From: CAWKDG01 sp963848355
Lineage (GTDB): Bacteria > Actinomycetota > Acidimicrobiia > Acidimicrobiales > UBA8190
DNA: 64,000 bases
Assembly: GCA_963848355.1 (NCBI GenBank)
Contig: CAWKDG010000001.1
Coordinates: 558,001-622,000 of the forward strand
Reading direction: 5' to 3'
Shown here piece after piece: positions 1 through 9,040 of this stretch. The translations under genes and the position numbers were made by a program. The notes under the pieces are model-generated. The model saw nothing but the letters and a program-made list of their open reading frames with translations. It was not told the DNA's origin and did not search any database. Position 1 is the first letter of the stretch; each line of letters begins with the position of its first letter.

Positions 1-572
1 CGGGCGCCGGCCTCGGCCAAGCGGTTCCGCACGCCCGCCGGCAGATCGAGGGCCGCATCCCCGCCGGTGGTGGCGGCGCCCACCCCGTCGCCCACCACGG
101 CGGTCACCGCGTCGAGGTCGTGTCGTGCGAAGGCGTAACAGCAGGGGTGGATGGTCGGGCCCAGGCCGGCGACCACGTCGGTGGCCCCGAGGGCCCGCAT
201 GGTGTCGACGGCCCCGGCGATCACGCCCGCCACCAGTCCGCGCCAGCCCACATGGACGGCGGCGTGGACGCCTTCGGGAGAACCGAGAGCCACCGGGGCG
301 CAGTCGGCGGTGAGCACGACCACGCACGACCCCGACCGCACCGCCACCACGGCATCGGCCTCGGGCGGACCGGCGGCGGGCGACGTCACCCAGCGGGCCG
401 ACCCCGGCGGGGGCGCCACTCCCACGACGACCACGGTCGACCCGTGGACCTGGCGCAGGCGGTGCACGGACAGACCGGGCGGGACCTCGGGCGGCAGAGA
501 GGCGGTGTCGACCCCCCGCTGGTCCCCGGCGGCGGCACCCGACCACCACACGGCGACCGGCGTCGGTCCCAA
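1..572 (-). CDS. pgeF: PgeF/YfiH laccase-domain protein (3' end outside window)
   Basis: Multicopper-polyphenol-oxidase (laccase-domain) family, now known as a purine nucleoside phosphorylase / peptidoglycan-editing factor in characterised members. The reverse-strand reading runs open to the window edge and contains TADCAPVALGS (Cys metal ligand), HVGWRGLVAG (His ligand plus WRG) and GPTIHPCCY, the three hallmarks of the family. It lies 47 bases after ftsZ, its usual actinobacterial neighbour. The start is uncertain: no ATG is in frame, so TTG at 570-572 or GTG at 549-551 must serve. The N-terminus up to about residue 25 is weakly conserved, so neither start can be excluded. The stop codon lies beyond base 1. 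Confidence 0.85.
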   Translation of the reverse strand, partial: MGPTPVAVWWSGAAAGDQRGVDTASLPPEVPPGLSVHRLRQVHGSTVVVVGVAPPPGSARWVTSPAAGPPEADAVVAVRSGSCVVVLTADCAPVALGSPEGVHAAVHVGWRGLVAGVIAGAVDTMRALGATDVVAGLGPTIHPCCYAFARHDLDAVTAVVGDGVGAATTGGDAALDLPAGVRNRLAEAGA

Positions 573-618
573 CCGGTGGACGCCCGACGGGACGGAACGC
601 TCCCGGCCGGGGGCAGGG

Positions 619-1734
619 TCAGCGGAGGAAGGAGGGGACGTCGAACTCGTCGTCGCCGAGGTCGAGATCGTCCTCGGCGGGTGTGGCGAAGATGTCTTCG
701 TGCACGGGATCGTGTCCGAGTACCTGGCTGGCCGACGCGCCGGCCGACTTCGGGTCGCCCTTGCGGCCGAGGCCTCCCTCTTCCCAGCGCTCGAAGCCGG
801 CGGCGATCACCGTCACCCGGACGTCGTCGCCCATCGACTCGTCGATGACGTTGCCGAAGATGATGTTGGCGTCGGGGTGGGCCACGCCGTGGATGATCTC
901 CATGGCCTCGTTCACCTCGAACAGCCCGAGCTCGGGACCCCCGGCGATGCTGACCAGGATGCCGCGGGCCCCCTCGATCTGTGCCTCGAGCAACGGGCTG
1001 GTGATCGCCGCCCGCGCCGCGTTCACGGCCCGGCCCTCGCCCGTCGTCTGGCCGATCCCCATGATGGCGGTGCCGGCGTCGGCCAGGACCATGCGCACGT
1101 CGGCGAAGTCGGTGTTGATCTGGCCGGGGATGGTGATCAGGTCGGTGATCCCCTGGACACCCTGCAGCAGGACCTCGTCGGCCATCTTGAAGGCATTGAC
1201 CATCGACGTCTTCTCCGTCGACACGGTCAGGAGACGGTCGTTGGGGATGATGATGATGGCGTCGACCTTCTCCTTCAGCTTCTGGATCCCACCCTCGGCC
1301 TGCACCGAGCGCTGCCGACCTTCGAAGGCGAACGGCCGCGTCACCACGGCGATGGTCAGCGCGCCCACCGACCGGGCGATCTCGGCCACCACGGGGGCGG
1401 CGCCCGTCCCCGTCCCTCCCCCCTTGCCGGCGGTGATGAAGACCATGTCGGCGCCCTTCAACGCCTCTTCGATCTCGGCCCGGTGCTCCTCGGCCGCCTC
1501 CCGACCCACCTCGGGGTCGCTCCCGGCCCCGAGACCGCGTGTCCGCTGCCGCCCGATGTCCAGTTTCAGGTCGGCGTCACTCATGAGCAAGGCTTGCGAA
1601 TCGGTGTTGGCGGCGATGAATTCCACGCCCTTCAACCCGGCCTCGATCATCCGGTTGACGGCGTTCACCCCGCCCCCGCCCACGCCGACGACCTTGATGA
1701 CAGCGAAGTAGCTGCTCTGCGCTGGACCGGTCAT
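619..1734 (-). CDS. ftsZ: Cell division protein FtsZ
   Basis: Tubulin-like GTPase that polymerises into the cytokinetic Z-ring (371 residues). Visible are the nucleotide-binding VGGGGVNAVNRM near residue 20, the tubulin signature GGGTGTGAAP near residue 105, the T7-loop region GQINTDFADVR, and the conserved C-terminal tail peptide DVPSFLR that docks FtsZ partners. The ATG at 1732-1734 is chosen because GAGGAGAG lies 5-12 bases upstream; a longer reading to 1806 has no such site. It is the last cell-division gene of the dcw cluster, 201 bases after ftsQ, and has its own likely promoter in that gap. No ftsA is present, as in other Actinomycetota. Confidence 0.98.
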   Translation of the reverse strand: MTGPAQSSYFAVIKVVGVGGGGVNAVNRMIEAGLKGVEFIAANTDSQALLMSDADLKLDIGRQRTRGLGAGSDPEVGREAAEEHRAEIEEALKGADMVFITAGKGGGTGTGAAPVVAEIARSVGALTIAVVTRPFAFEGRQRSVQAEGGIQKLKEKVDAIIIIPNDRLLTVSTEKTSMVNAFKMADEVLLQGVQGITDLITIPGQINTDFADVRMVLADAGTAIMGIGQTTGEGRAVNAARAAITSPLLEAQIEGARGILVSIAGGPELGLFEVNEAMEIIHGVAHPDANIIFGNVIDESMGDDVRVTVIAAGFERWEEGGLGRKGDPKSAGASASQVLGHDPVHEDIFATPAEDDLDLGDDEFDVPSFLR

Positions 1735-1867
1735 CGACTCTCCTCGACCCTCCCGGGCCTCACGGTGGGTACGTCCGCCAGGTGGTCGGGCTGGCCGCGC
1801 CGGCACCGAGCACCAGTCACCTCACCCTCGACCACAACTTTCAACTGGCGCCTGCCGAGGTGGCCTC

Positions 1868-1897
1868 ACCCTAGGGCCGCACCGTTGAAGCGGTCAA
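1868..1897 (-). promoter_or_regulatory. Likely ftsZ promoter (TTGACC-18-TAGGGT)
   Basis: In the ftsQ-ftsZ gap the minus strand carries TTGACC (1892-1897) and TAGGGT (1868-1873) separated by 18 bases. This is the best sigma-A type match in the gap, and the -10 is identical to that of the mraZ promoter at 15930. It would give a leader of about 125 bases. No operator is evident. Confidence 0.5.
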
Positions 1898-1935
1898 GCA
1901 GAGCCTCAGGCACGACAGGGATGCGCAAGGCCAGG

Positions 1936-2838
1936 TCAGGATGGTCCTCGTCCCGCCCGCCGCAACTGCGGGGCGCGGCCGGCGGCACCACTCCCCGCTC
2001 CCGGCGGCGTCGGCGCCACCCGTTTCACGGTCTCGGCGCGCGGCGCCGGGGGGCCGACGGCGGGAGCGTCGGGGACGGTGACGTCGACCACCTCCGGTGC
2101 CGTCGGGGGGACGTCGACGAGCACGCTGAGAAGCGCCTCGAACTTGGCGGCCAGCTCGACGGCGGGGCCCATGGTCACACCGACGTTCCCCGTGAGTGCC
2201 AGGGTCACGTCACCGTCGGGGGCCACCTGCACCTGCTCGACACGGCGCTGCAGCAGCGGGGGCACGGCGCCCAGCACGGTCAGGCCGGGAGCGGCTGCGG
2301 CCCCCAGCACGGACCCGGGACGACCCACGGCGACCGGTGCCACGAGCACGGGCAAACCCGGCGGCGCCTCCTGCGCCGGGGCCAGCACGTGCCCGTGGGC
2401 ATCGACCACGACGGCACCGTGACCGGGGCTCTCGACCACGGCTGCCGGCACGCGCTCGACGACGGTCACGGTGATGTCGTCGGGCCAGTGCCGCGTCACC
2501 GCGGCGTGCGCCACCCACGGCAAGGTCTCCACGCGGGCGGCCACCAAACCGGGGTTCACGTCGACGAGCGGTTGCCCGGTCGGCCCCACGGCCGCCACCA
2601 CGGGGGCGACGCCGGTGTGGACGGCCCCGATCACCACCACGTGGCGGTCGGCCAGGACGGGAGAGTGCAACGTGGCCCACGCTCCCCCCGCCACCACCAC
2701 GACGGCCCCCACGATCGCCGCCACCCGGAGCCGCTTGCGGTGGCGCTGGCGGGCCACCTCCTCCCGTCGCTCGAGGATCCGGGGCTCGATGGCCACCGGG
2801 GCCGTCCCCGTCGCTGGTGCCTCGATGACCTGCGTCAT
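1936..2838 (-). CDS. ftsQ: Cell division protein FtsQ/DivIB
   Basis: Bitopic divisome scaffold protein (300 residues). A basic cytoplasmic segment (about residues 20-40) precedes one transmembrane helix (VAAIVGAVVVVAGGAWATL, about 43-61), then a POTRA domain (VIGAVHTGVAPVVAA to VETLPWVAHAAVTRHWPDDITVTVVERVPAAVV) and the FtsQ beta domain. The C-terminal 40 residues are Pro/Ala-rich. ATG at 2836-2838 is chosen because GGAGG lies 9 bases upstream and because it overlaps the murB stop as ATGA. It sits between murB and ftsZ, as in most actinomycetes. Confidence 0.93.
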   Translation of the reverse strand: MTQVIEAPATGTAPVAIEPRILERREEVARQRHRKRLRVAAIVGAVVVVAGGAWATLHSPVLADRHVVVIGAVHTGVAPVVAAVGPTGQPLVDVNPGLVAARVETLPWVAHAAVTRHWPDDITVTVVERVPAAVVESPGHGAVVVDAHGHVLAPAQEAPPGLPVLVAPVAVGRPGSVLGAAAAPGLTVLGAVPPLLQRRVEQVQVAPDGDVTLALTGNVGVTMGPAVELAAKFEALLSVLVDVPPTAPEVVDVTVPDAPAVGPPAPRAETVKRVAPTPPGAGSGAAGRAPQLRRAGRGPS

Positions 2839-3800
2839 TGTCTCGACCCTCCACATGAGGTTGAGGGTTTCCCCTCCACCGTGTCGTCGAATCCCACCAT
2901 CCGTACCTCGACGTCGAGGGCCACCCCGGTCCGCTCGAGCACGACCCGGCGCACCTCCCCGATCAGCCGCCGCACGTCGTCGGCGCTCCCGCCGTCGTCG
3001 GCCTGGATGAAGTTGGCGTGCTTCTCCGACACGCGGGCCGAGCCCAGGCGCCGGCCCTTCAGTCCCGCCGCCTCGACCAGCCGCCCGGCGGCGTCGCCGT
3101 CGGGGTTGGTGAACACCGACCCGGCGTTGGACCCACCGGGCTGGTGGGCCCGGCGCCAGCGGACGATCTCGGCCACGGCCGCCTCGGCCTCCGACCGCTG
3201 TCCGCGCTCCAGCGCGAACTCGGCCCACACCACCACCTCACCGGCGCCGAGCGACGACCGCCGGTACCCGAGGGCCAGGCGCTCGGGACCGGCGTCGACG
3301 GCCCGGCCCGTCGTCACGTCGAAGACGCGCTGGCGGGCCAGCACGGCGGCGGTGTCCGAGCCGTGTCCTCCGGCGTTCATCTTGAGCGCTCCGCCGACCG
3401 TTCCCGGGACCCCGACGGCCCATGCGAGTCCGACCAAACCCGCGGCGGCACTGCGACGAGCGACGAGGGGAAAGGCGGCGGCGCCCCCGGCGCGCACCGT
3501 CGTGCCCGTGATGTCGACCCCTGCCAGACCGGCCCCGGGGACGATCACGAGGCCGTCGAAACCGGCGTCGGCCACGAGCAGGTTCGACCCGTTCCCGAGC
3601 ACCAGCAGGTCGACGGGCGCGTCGGCGGTGCCGAGGGCCACGTGCACGGCGCCGAGATCGTCCTCGTCGTTCACCTCGACGAGGACGGCAGCCGTCCCGC
3701 CCACACGATACGTCGTCCGGGCCCCGAGGGGGGCGTGCCGCACGGCGCGCTCTCCGAGGGCGGCGGCCACGGCGTCGAGGGGCCCGGTCCCTCTCACCAC
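2835..3800 (-). CDS. murB: UDP-N-acetylmuramate dehydrogenase MurB
   Basis: FAD- and NADPH-dependent reductase that turns UDP-GlcNAc-enolpyruvate into UDP-MurNAc (about 320 residues). Seen are the FAD-domain motifs TTYRVGGTAAVL, GNGSNLLVADAGFDG and GVPGTVGGALKMNAGGHG, then GYRRSSL, and the substrate-domain motif GGSNAGSVFTNPDG with the catalytic Ser region and SEKHANFI. The start is GTG at 3798-3800 or GTG at 3795-3797; the latter makes a GTGA overlap with the murC stop, the junction type used throughout this operon. The 3' end overlaps the ftsQ ATG by four bases. Confidence 0.96.
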   Translation of the reverse strand: MVRGTGPLDAVAAALGERAVRHAPLGARTTYRVGGTAAVLVEVNDEDDLGAVHVALGTADAPVDLLVLGNGSNLLVADAGFDGLVIVPGAGLAGVDITGTTVRAGGAAAFPLVARRSAAAGLVGLAWAVGVPGTVGGALKMNAGGHGSDTAAVLARQRVFDVTTGRAVDAGPERLALGYRRSSLGAGEVVVWAEFALERGQRSEAEAAVAEIVRWRRAHQPGGSNAGSVFTNPDGDAAGRLVEAAGLKGRRLGSARVSEKHANFIQADDGGSADDVRRLIGEVRRVVLERTGVALDVEVRMVGFDDTVEGKPSTSCGGSRQ

Positions 3801-5188
3801 GCCGGCGTCCCCACCATCTCATCGGGCAGCGACGTGAGGTCGCCGGCCCCGAGCGTCAGGCACAGGTCACCCGGCCGCAGGACGCTGCCCAGATAGGCGC
3901 GCAACTCGGCCCGGCCGGCGACGTAGGTGACGTCGAGGTCGGGATGGCCGGCCACCACGGCGTCGGCCACGAGCCGCCCCGTCACCCCGGGCCGGGGCTG
4001 CTCGCCGGCGGCGAAGATATCGGTCACGATCACGACGTCGGCGCCCGAGAAGGCGTCGGCGAACTGCTCGGCCAGTGCCTCGATCCGGCTGTACCGGTGC
4101 GGCTGGAACACGACGACGACGCGGTCGGGGCCCGTCTGGCGGGCCGCCTCGAGCACGGCGTCCACTTCGCTCGGCAGATGGGCGTAGTCGTCGACGAAGC
4201 GCACCCCGTGCGCCTCGCCGCGCCATTCGAAGCGCCGGGCCACGCCGGCGAAGCGGGCGAAGGCCCGGGCGGCGTCGGCGAAGCTGGCTCCCACGTGCAG
4301 AGCGGCCACGGTGGCCACCGCCGCGTTGCGGGCGATGTTCGCCCCCGTCACGGGCAGGGAGATCGTCCCCAGGTTCCGGCCCCCCGTGCTCATCTGGAAC
4401 GACACCCCGTCGCGCCCCGCCTCGAGGGCCTCGATCCGGAAGGTGGCATCGTCGGCCGTGCCCACCCGGTCGGCGCCGTGGGCCCGTCCGATCGAGGCGG
4501 CCACGGGGTCGTCGGCCCCCACCACCACCGCTCCCGACCGCCCCGTGCAGAACCGGTCGAACGCGGCGATCAGCTCCTCGAAGCCCCCGTAGAAGTCGAG
4601 ATGGTCGGGCTCCACGTTGGTGACCACGGCGATCTCGGGGTCGAGGGCGAGGAAGGTCCCGTCACTCTCGTCGGCTTCGATCACCAACCACGCCCCGGTG
4701 TCCCACACGGCGTTGGTCCCGATCTCGTTCACGTCCCCACCGATCAGAAAGCTGGGACGGAGCCCGGCCTCCACCAGGATGAGGGCCAGCATCGACGTCG
4801 TCGTCGTCTTCCCGTGGGTCCCCGACACGGCCACGCACCGACGGCAGGCGGCCACCGCTGCGGTGATCTCGGCCCGGTGCAACACCGGCACGCCGAGCCG
4901 CCGGGCCTCGACCACCTCCGGGTTCGTGGCGGCGATGGCCGTCGAGATGGTGACCATCTCGGCCCCGCCCACATGGGCGGCGTCGTGGCCGATCGTCACC
5001 GCCACCCCGGCGCCGGCCAGCCTCTGCGTCGTCGCCGACATCTTCAGGTCGCTCCCCGTCACCGTGTGGCCCATGGCGGCCAGCACCGAGGCGATCGCGC
5101 TCATCCCCGCCCCGCCCACCCCGACGAGATGGATCCGCCTCGGGTACGACAGGTCGACCGGTGCCGACCCCGCCCGCTCCCCCGTCAC
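3794..5188 (-). CDS. murC: UDP-N-acetylmuramate--L-alanine ligase MurC
   Basis: First amino-acid-adding Mur ligase; ATP-dependent, cytoplasmic (464 residues). Domain 1 has HLVGVGGAGMSAIA and GSDLKMS; the central domain has the P-loop SGTHGKTTTTSM and NVEPDHLDFYG; the C-terminal domain has DDYAHLPSEVDAVL and FQPHRYSR. The usual DYAHHP motif reads DYAHLP here, so the second His is Leu. GTG at 5186-5188 is chosen because it overlaps the murG stop as GTGA; extending further upstream would read into murG in another frame. Cotranslated with murG and murB. Confidence 0.96.
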   Translation of the reverse strand: MTGERAGSAPVDLSYPRRIHLVGVGGAGMSAIASVLAAMGHTVTGSDLKMSATTQRLAGAGVAVTIGHDAAHVGGAEMVTISTAIAATNPEVVEARRLGVPVLHRAEITAAVAACRRCVAVSGTHGKTTTTSMLALILVEAGLRPSFLIGGDVNEIGTNAVWDTGAWLVIEADESDGTFLALDPEIAVVTNVEPDHLDFYGGFEELIAAFDRFCTGRSGAVVVGADDPVAASIGRAHGADRVGTADDATFRIEALEAGRDGVSFQMSTGGRNLGTISLPVTGANIARNAAVATVAALHVGASFADAARAFARFAGVARRFEWRGEAHGVRFVDDYAHLPSEVDAVLEAARQTGPDRVVVVFQPHRYSRIEALAEQFADAFSGADVVIVTDIFAAGEQPRPGVTGRLVADAVVAGHPDLDVTYVAGRAELRAYLGSVLRPGDLCLTLGAGDLTSLPDEMVGTPAW

Positions 5189-6381
5189 GGCGCACCCGCA
5201 CCGTGGCCCGCCCGGGTGGCCGCCCCGGTGGCCCCGGCCCACCGCGGCCCGGCCCGGGCGTGGCTCTCGACCACGGCCACCACGGCGGCCGTGGCGTCGG
5301 GCCGTCCGAGCGAGGCGGCCGCCGCCGCCATCCGCTCCAGGCGCCCGGGTGGGGCGCGCAGTGCCTCGAGCTCGTCGGCCAGGCGCTCCCCGCTGCACTC
5401 GCCGTCGGGGACGACCACCGCCCCTCCGGCGGCGGCCAGCCCCGCCGCGTTCGCCGTCTGGTGGTCACCGGGCGCGCCGGGCAGGGGGACGAGGACGGCG
5501 GGCACGCCCATCACCGCCAGCTCGGCCACCGTGGTGGCCCCGGCCCGGCCCACCACGACGTCGGCCGCCTGGTAGAAGAGCGCCATCCGGTCCTCGTAGG
5601 CCACCTGGCGGTAGACGAGCCCCCCGTGGTCGAGCGCGGCGGGCGCCTCCCGGGCCATCGCCTCGGCGTCGCGTCGCCCCACCACGTGGTACACCACCGT
5701 GTCGCCCCGCCCGGCCCACCGGCCGGCCAGGGCCAGCGCCGCCCGGTTGATCGTCGTGGCCCCGAGCGACCCCCCCACCACTCCCACCACGAAGCGGTCC
5801 CCGGGAAGAGCGAGCGTGTCCCGGGCCCGGCGGCGGGCGGCGGCGTCGGGGCGGGCGGCGGCCACGATCTCGGGACGGACGGGCGCGCCGGTGACGACGG
5901 CGCGCGGCAGCGGCGTGGCCTCGAAGGCCACCGCCGCGGCCCGGGCGAACCGGCCCACCAGCCGGCTGGCGGCCCCGGGCACGGCGTCGAGGTTCACGAG
6001 CACCACCGGGACCCCGAGCACGACGGCGGCCAGCGCCACCGGGACGCAGCCGTAGCCGCCCATGGCCACCACCACGGCGGGCCGGCGCCGGCGCACGAGG
6101 GCCAGTGCCATCACCCACGCCGCCGCCAAGGCGACGGCCGCCCCCATGTTGGCGACGACCCGGCGGGGGCCGAAGGAGCGGGCGAAGCCCCGGCCCGGTA
6201 GCCGGGTCACGGGCAGGCCGGTGGCGGCCAGCAGGTCCCCCTCGAGGCCCCGGCGCGAGCCCACGATCTCGACGGCCTCGGCCCCGCGGGCGGCGGCCAG
6301 GGCCTGCGCCACCGTCACCGCCGGCACCAGGTGCCCGCCGGTCCCGCCCCCCGCCACCAGCGCGTAGCGGCGGCGGGTCAC
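5185..6381 (-). CDS. murG: Lipid II synthase MurG (UDP-GlcNAc transferase)
   Basis: GT28-family glycosyltransferase that adds GlcNAc to lipid I at the inner membrane face (398 residues). Seen are the N-terminal glycine-rich loop AGGGTGGHLVPAV, the second G-loop GGYGCVPVALA, the C-domain GGSLGATTIN, and the donor-binding region RAGATTVAELAVMGVPAVLVPLPGAPGDHQTANA. GTG at 6379-6381 overlaps the ftsW stop as GTGA. Extending the reading frame upstream simply enters the ftsW coding region because of the frameshift there; that N-terminal part is not MurG. Confidence 0.95.
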   Translation of the reverse strand: MTRRRYALVAGGGTGGHLVPAVTVAQALAAARGAEAVEIVGSRRGLEGDLLAATGLPVTRLPGRGFARSFGPRRVVANMGAAVALAAAWVMALALVRRRRPAVVVAMGGYGCVPVALAAVVLGVPVVLVNLDAVPGAASRLVGRFARAAAVAFEATPLPRAVVTGAPVRPEIVAAARPDAAARRRARDTLALPGDRFVVGVVGGSLGATTINRAALALAGRWAGRGDTVVYHVVGRRDAEAMAREAPAALDHGGLVYRQVAYEDRMALFYQAADVVVGRAGATTVAELAVMGVPAVLVPLPGAPGDHQTANAAGLAAAGGAVVVPDGECSGERLADELEALRAPPGRLERMAAAAASLGRPDATAAVVAVVESHARAGPRWAGATGAATRAGHGAGAP

Positions 6382-7664
6382 CGCGCCGGGGACCGACGCG
6401 GCCCCGCCCCGGTGTCGGGGGTCAGGGGTCGCACGGCCGGGATCGGCATCCTCTCGTGGGCGGCCACGTTGACGAGGATCCCGGCGGCCATCATGGTGAT
6501 GACGAGGGAGGACCCGCCGAAGGAGATGAACGGGAGCGGGATCCCGGTCACGGGCAGGAGCCCGATCACGGCCCCGATGTTGATCACGGCCTGGCTGGTG
6601 ATCCAACAGGTGGCGGCCACGGCCAGCAGAGCCCCGAAGCGGTCGGGGGCCCGCCCCGCGGCCCGCAGCCCGTACCAGGCCAGGGCTCCGAACAGGGCCA
6701 GCACGAGCAGCGCTCCGACCAACCCCACCTGCTCGCCGATCACCGAGAAGATGAAGTCGGTGTGGGCGTTCGGCAACAGCCCCCACTTCTCCCTCCCGGC
6801 GGCCAGCCCCAGGCCGAACAGGCGGCCGGAGCCCAGTCCGACGAGCGACTGCACGACCTGGTAGCCCGAGCCCTGGGCGTGGGCGAAGGGGTTCACGAAC
6901 GACAGCAGCCGCGCCCGGCGGTAGGGCTCGGCCAATCCGAGCGCCACGGCCAGCACGGCCACGCCGGCCAGCACCTTGAGCACCGGGCGCAGGGGGACGC
7001 CGCCGGCGTACAGCATCGCCAGGGTGATGCAGGCGAGCACCAGGGCCGTACCCATGTCGGGCTGCTTCAGCACCAGGACCCCGGCCAGGCCCAGCACCAC
7101 GAGCAGGGGTACCACCACCGCCCCCGGTTCGTGGACGCGGTCGGCCCGCCGGGCCAGCAGGTCGGCGGCGAACACGGCGAGGGCGAGCTTCATCAGCTCC
7201 GACGGCTGCATGCCGCAGCTGGCCCACCCCGAGCCACCGCGCCGATCCCCCGGCCGACACCCCGATCCCGGGGACGAGCACCGCCGTCAGCAGGCCCAGG
7301 GTCCCCACCAGGAGCAGGACGCGCATCCTCCGCCACCGCTCGTACGGCATCCGGGCCGTCACGTAGAGGGCGATCCCGCCGAGCGTCATCCACAGCACCT
7401 GGCGGGTGAAGATCGTCCACACCGAACCGTCCTCGACGAGCGACGTGTAGGCCGAGGCCGACAGCACCATCACCAGCCCGGTCCCGCACAGGCCGCCCAC
7501 CACGACGAGCAGGGCCGTCCGCGTCGAGACGACCGGCCGGCGGGGCGCCGCCGGGCCGGGCCGGCGGCGGCGGCGGCGGCGCGATCCTCCCCCGTCGACG
7601 ACGCGCAGCGGCGGGCGGCGGTTCCCCCGGGTGTGGCGGGCGAGGTCCCCGGCGCCGGGCTCAC
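6378..7664 (-). CDS. ftsW: Lipid II flippase/polymerase FtsW (frameshifted)
   Basis: SEDS-family septal glycosyltransferase with about ten membrane segments. The N-terminal part (7503 down to about 7215: GLVMVLSASAYTS, VLWMTLGG, GSARWLGVG) and the C-terminal part (7211 to 6378: QPSELMKLALAVFAADLLARR, KQPDMGTALV, LPVTGIPLPFISFGGSS) are in different frames. One extra base near 7212, between CTGCGG and ATGCAG, separates them. The first helix is cut short if translation starts at 7503; a GTG at 7662-7664 overlaps the murD stop as GTGA and is the likely true start, reached only if a base is missing in the GCC-rich stretch 7540-7590. With both corrections the length is about 428 residues, normal for FtsW. 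Confidence 0.85.
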
Positions 7665-9039
7665 CGCTCCACCTCCCCGGCGGCGAACGCCCGCACGCCG
7701 CGGACGAAGTCGTCGCCCCGGGCGCCGTACGAGGGGTACCAGTCGAACGAGGCGCACGCCGGCGACAGCACCACGGCGTCGCCGGGCCGGGCCAACCCCG
7801 CCGCCAGGGTCACCGCCTCGTCCATCGACGTCGCCTCCACCACGGTGCAGGCCCCGGCGAAGGCCGTCCTCACCTCGGCCGCCGCCTCCCCGATGGCCAC
7901 CACGGCGCGCAGGTGGGCCGCCGCGGGCCGCAGCACCGAGAGGTCCAGGCCCTTGTTCCGGCCCCCGGCGATCAGCACCGCCGAGTCGAAACCGTTCAAG
8001 GCGGCCAACACGGCGCCGGGCGTGGTCGCTTTCGAGTCGTCGTAGAACCGCACCCCACCAGCCTCGCCCACCAGCTCGACCCGGTGGGGGAGCCCCCGGA
8101 AGGCACCGAGGGCCTCCCGGCAGCCTTCGGGCTTCCCCCCGACGGCCAGGGCCGCCGCCGCCGCGCACAGGGCGTTGGCCAGGTCGTGGGGCAGCGACCG
8201 CGGGAGCTCGTCCACGGCGGCCAGGACGGTGCCCCCCGGACCGACGAGATCGCCGTCGTCCACCGTGTAGTCGCCGGCGCGGAGGCCGAAGGTGACCACC
8301 GTGGCGCCCCTCCCGGCCGGCCCGGCGGCGGCGTCGAGCACCACCGGGTCCTCGGCGTTGGCCACCACCACGTCGCCGGCCGTGCTGTTGGCCCACACCC
8401 GTGCCTTGGCGTCGCGGTAGTCGCCCACCGTGGCGTGCCAGTCGAGGTGGTCCTCGGAGAAGTTGACCCAGGCCGCCACGGCCGGATGGAAGGTCTCGGT
8501 CAGTGCCAGCTGGAACGACGAGACCTCGGCCACCACCACGTCGGCGTCGCCGGCCACGGCGTCGAGCAGGGGCACGCCGATGTTGCCGGCGGCCACGGCC
8601 CGCACCCCGGACGCCGCCAGGATCGCCGCGATCAGGGTGGTCACCGTCGTCTTCCCGTTCGTCCCCGTGACCGCCACCATCGTCGCCCGGGACCGGCGCC
8701 ACGCCAGCTCGACCTCCCCCACCAGCCGCACCCCGGGGCCCAGCGCGAACACCCGGTGGCCGGCGGGGACACCGGGGCTCACCACGATCTCGTCCACCCC
8801 CGCGGCCATCGCCCGCAGCTCGGCGGCGTCGGGGGCCACCGTCAGCTCGAGGCCGAGCTCCCGGGCCCTCGCCCGGGACGCGGGGCCGGCGTCGTCGTCG
8901 ACGGCGACCACCTCGAACCCCTCGGCCCCCAGATGGCGGGCCACCGCCGCCCCGCTCATCCCGAGGCCGTAGACGAGGACCCGACCGGCCCCCCCTAGGT
9001 CCGTTTCCCCCTCCCTCCGGTTCCCACCGCCGCCGTCAT
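7661..9039 (-). CDS. murD: UDP-MurNAc-L-alanine--D-glutamate ligase MurD (start region probably missing a base)
   Basis: Cytoplasmic Mur ligase adding D-Glu. The clear part begins with RVLVYGLGMSGAAVARHL and has the P-loop VAVTGTNGKTTVTTLI, EVSSFQL, NFSEDHLDWH and DDSKATTPGAVLAAL. An uninterrupted reading with a standard start begins only at 8959 (MSGAAV), which would remove the first beta strand of the Rossmann domain. An ATG at 9037-9039, one base after the mraY stop, reads MTAAVGTGGRGKRT and then stops at TAG; a single missing base in the run of G at about 9005-9020 would join it to the conserved frame, giving about 459 residues. The GTGA at 7661-7664 links it to ftsW. Confidence 0.92.
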
Positions 9040-9040
9040 G

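Noticed and set aside
151..3837. Plus-strand open frame of 1228 codons
   Set aside because: It lies opposite ftsZ, ftsQ and murB, has Arg/Pro/Thr-rich nonsense composition and no domain; long antisense frames are expected in such G+C-rich DNA.
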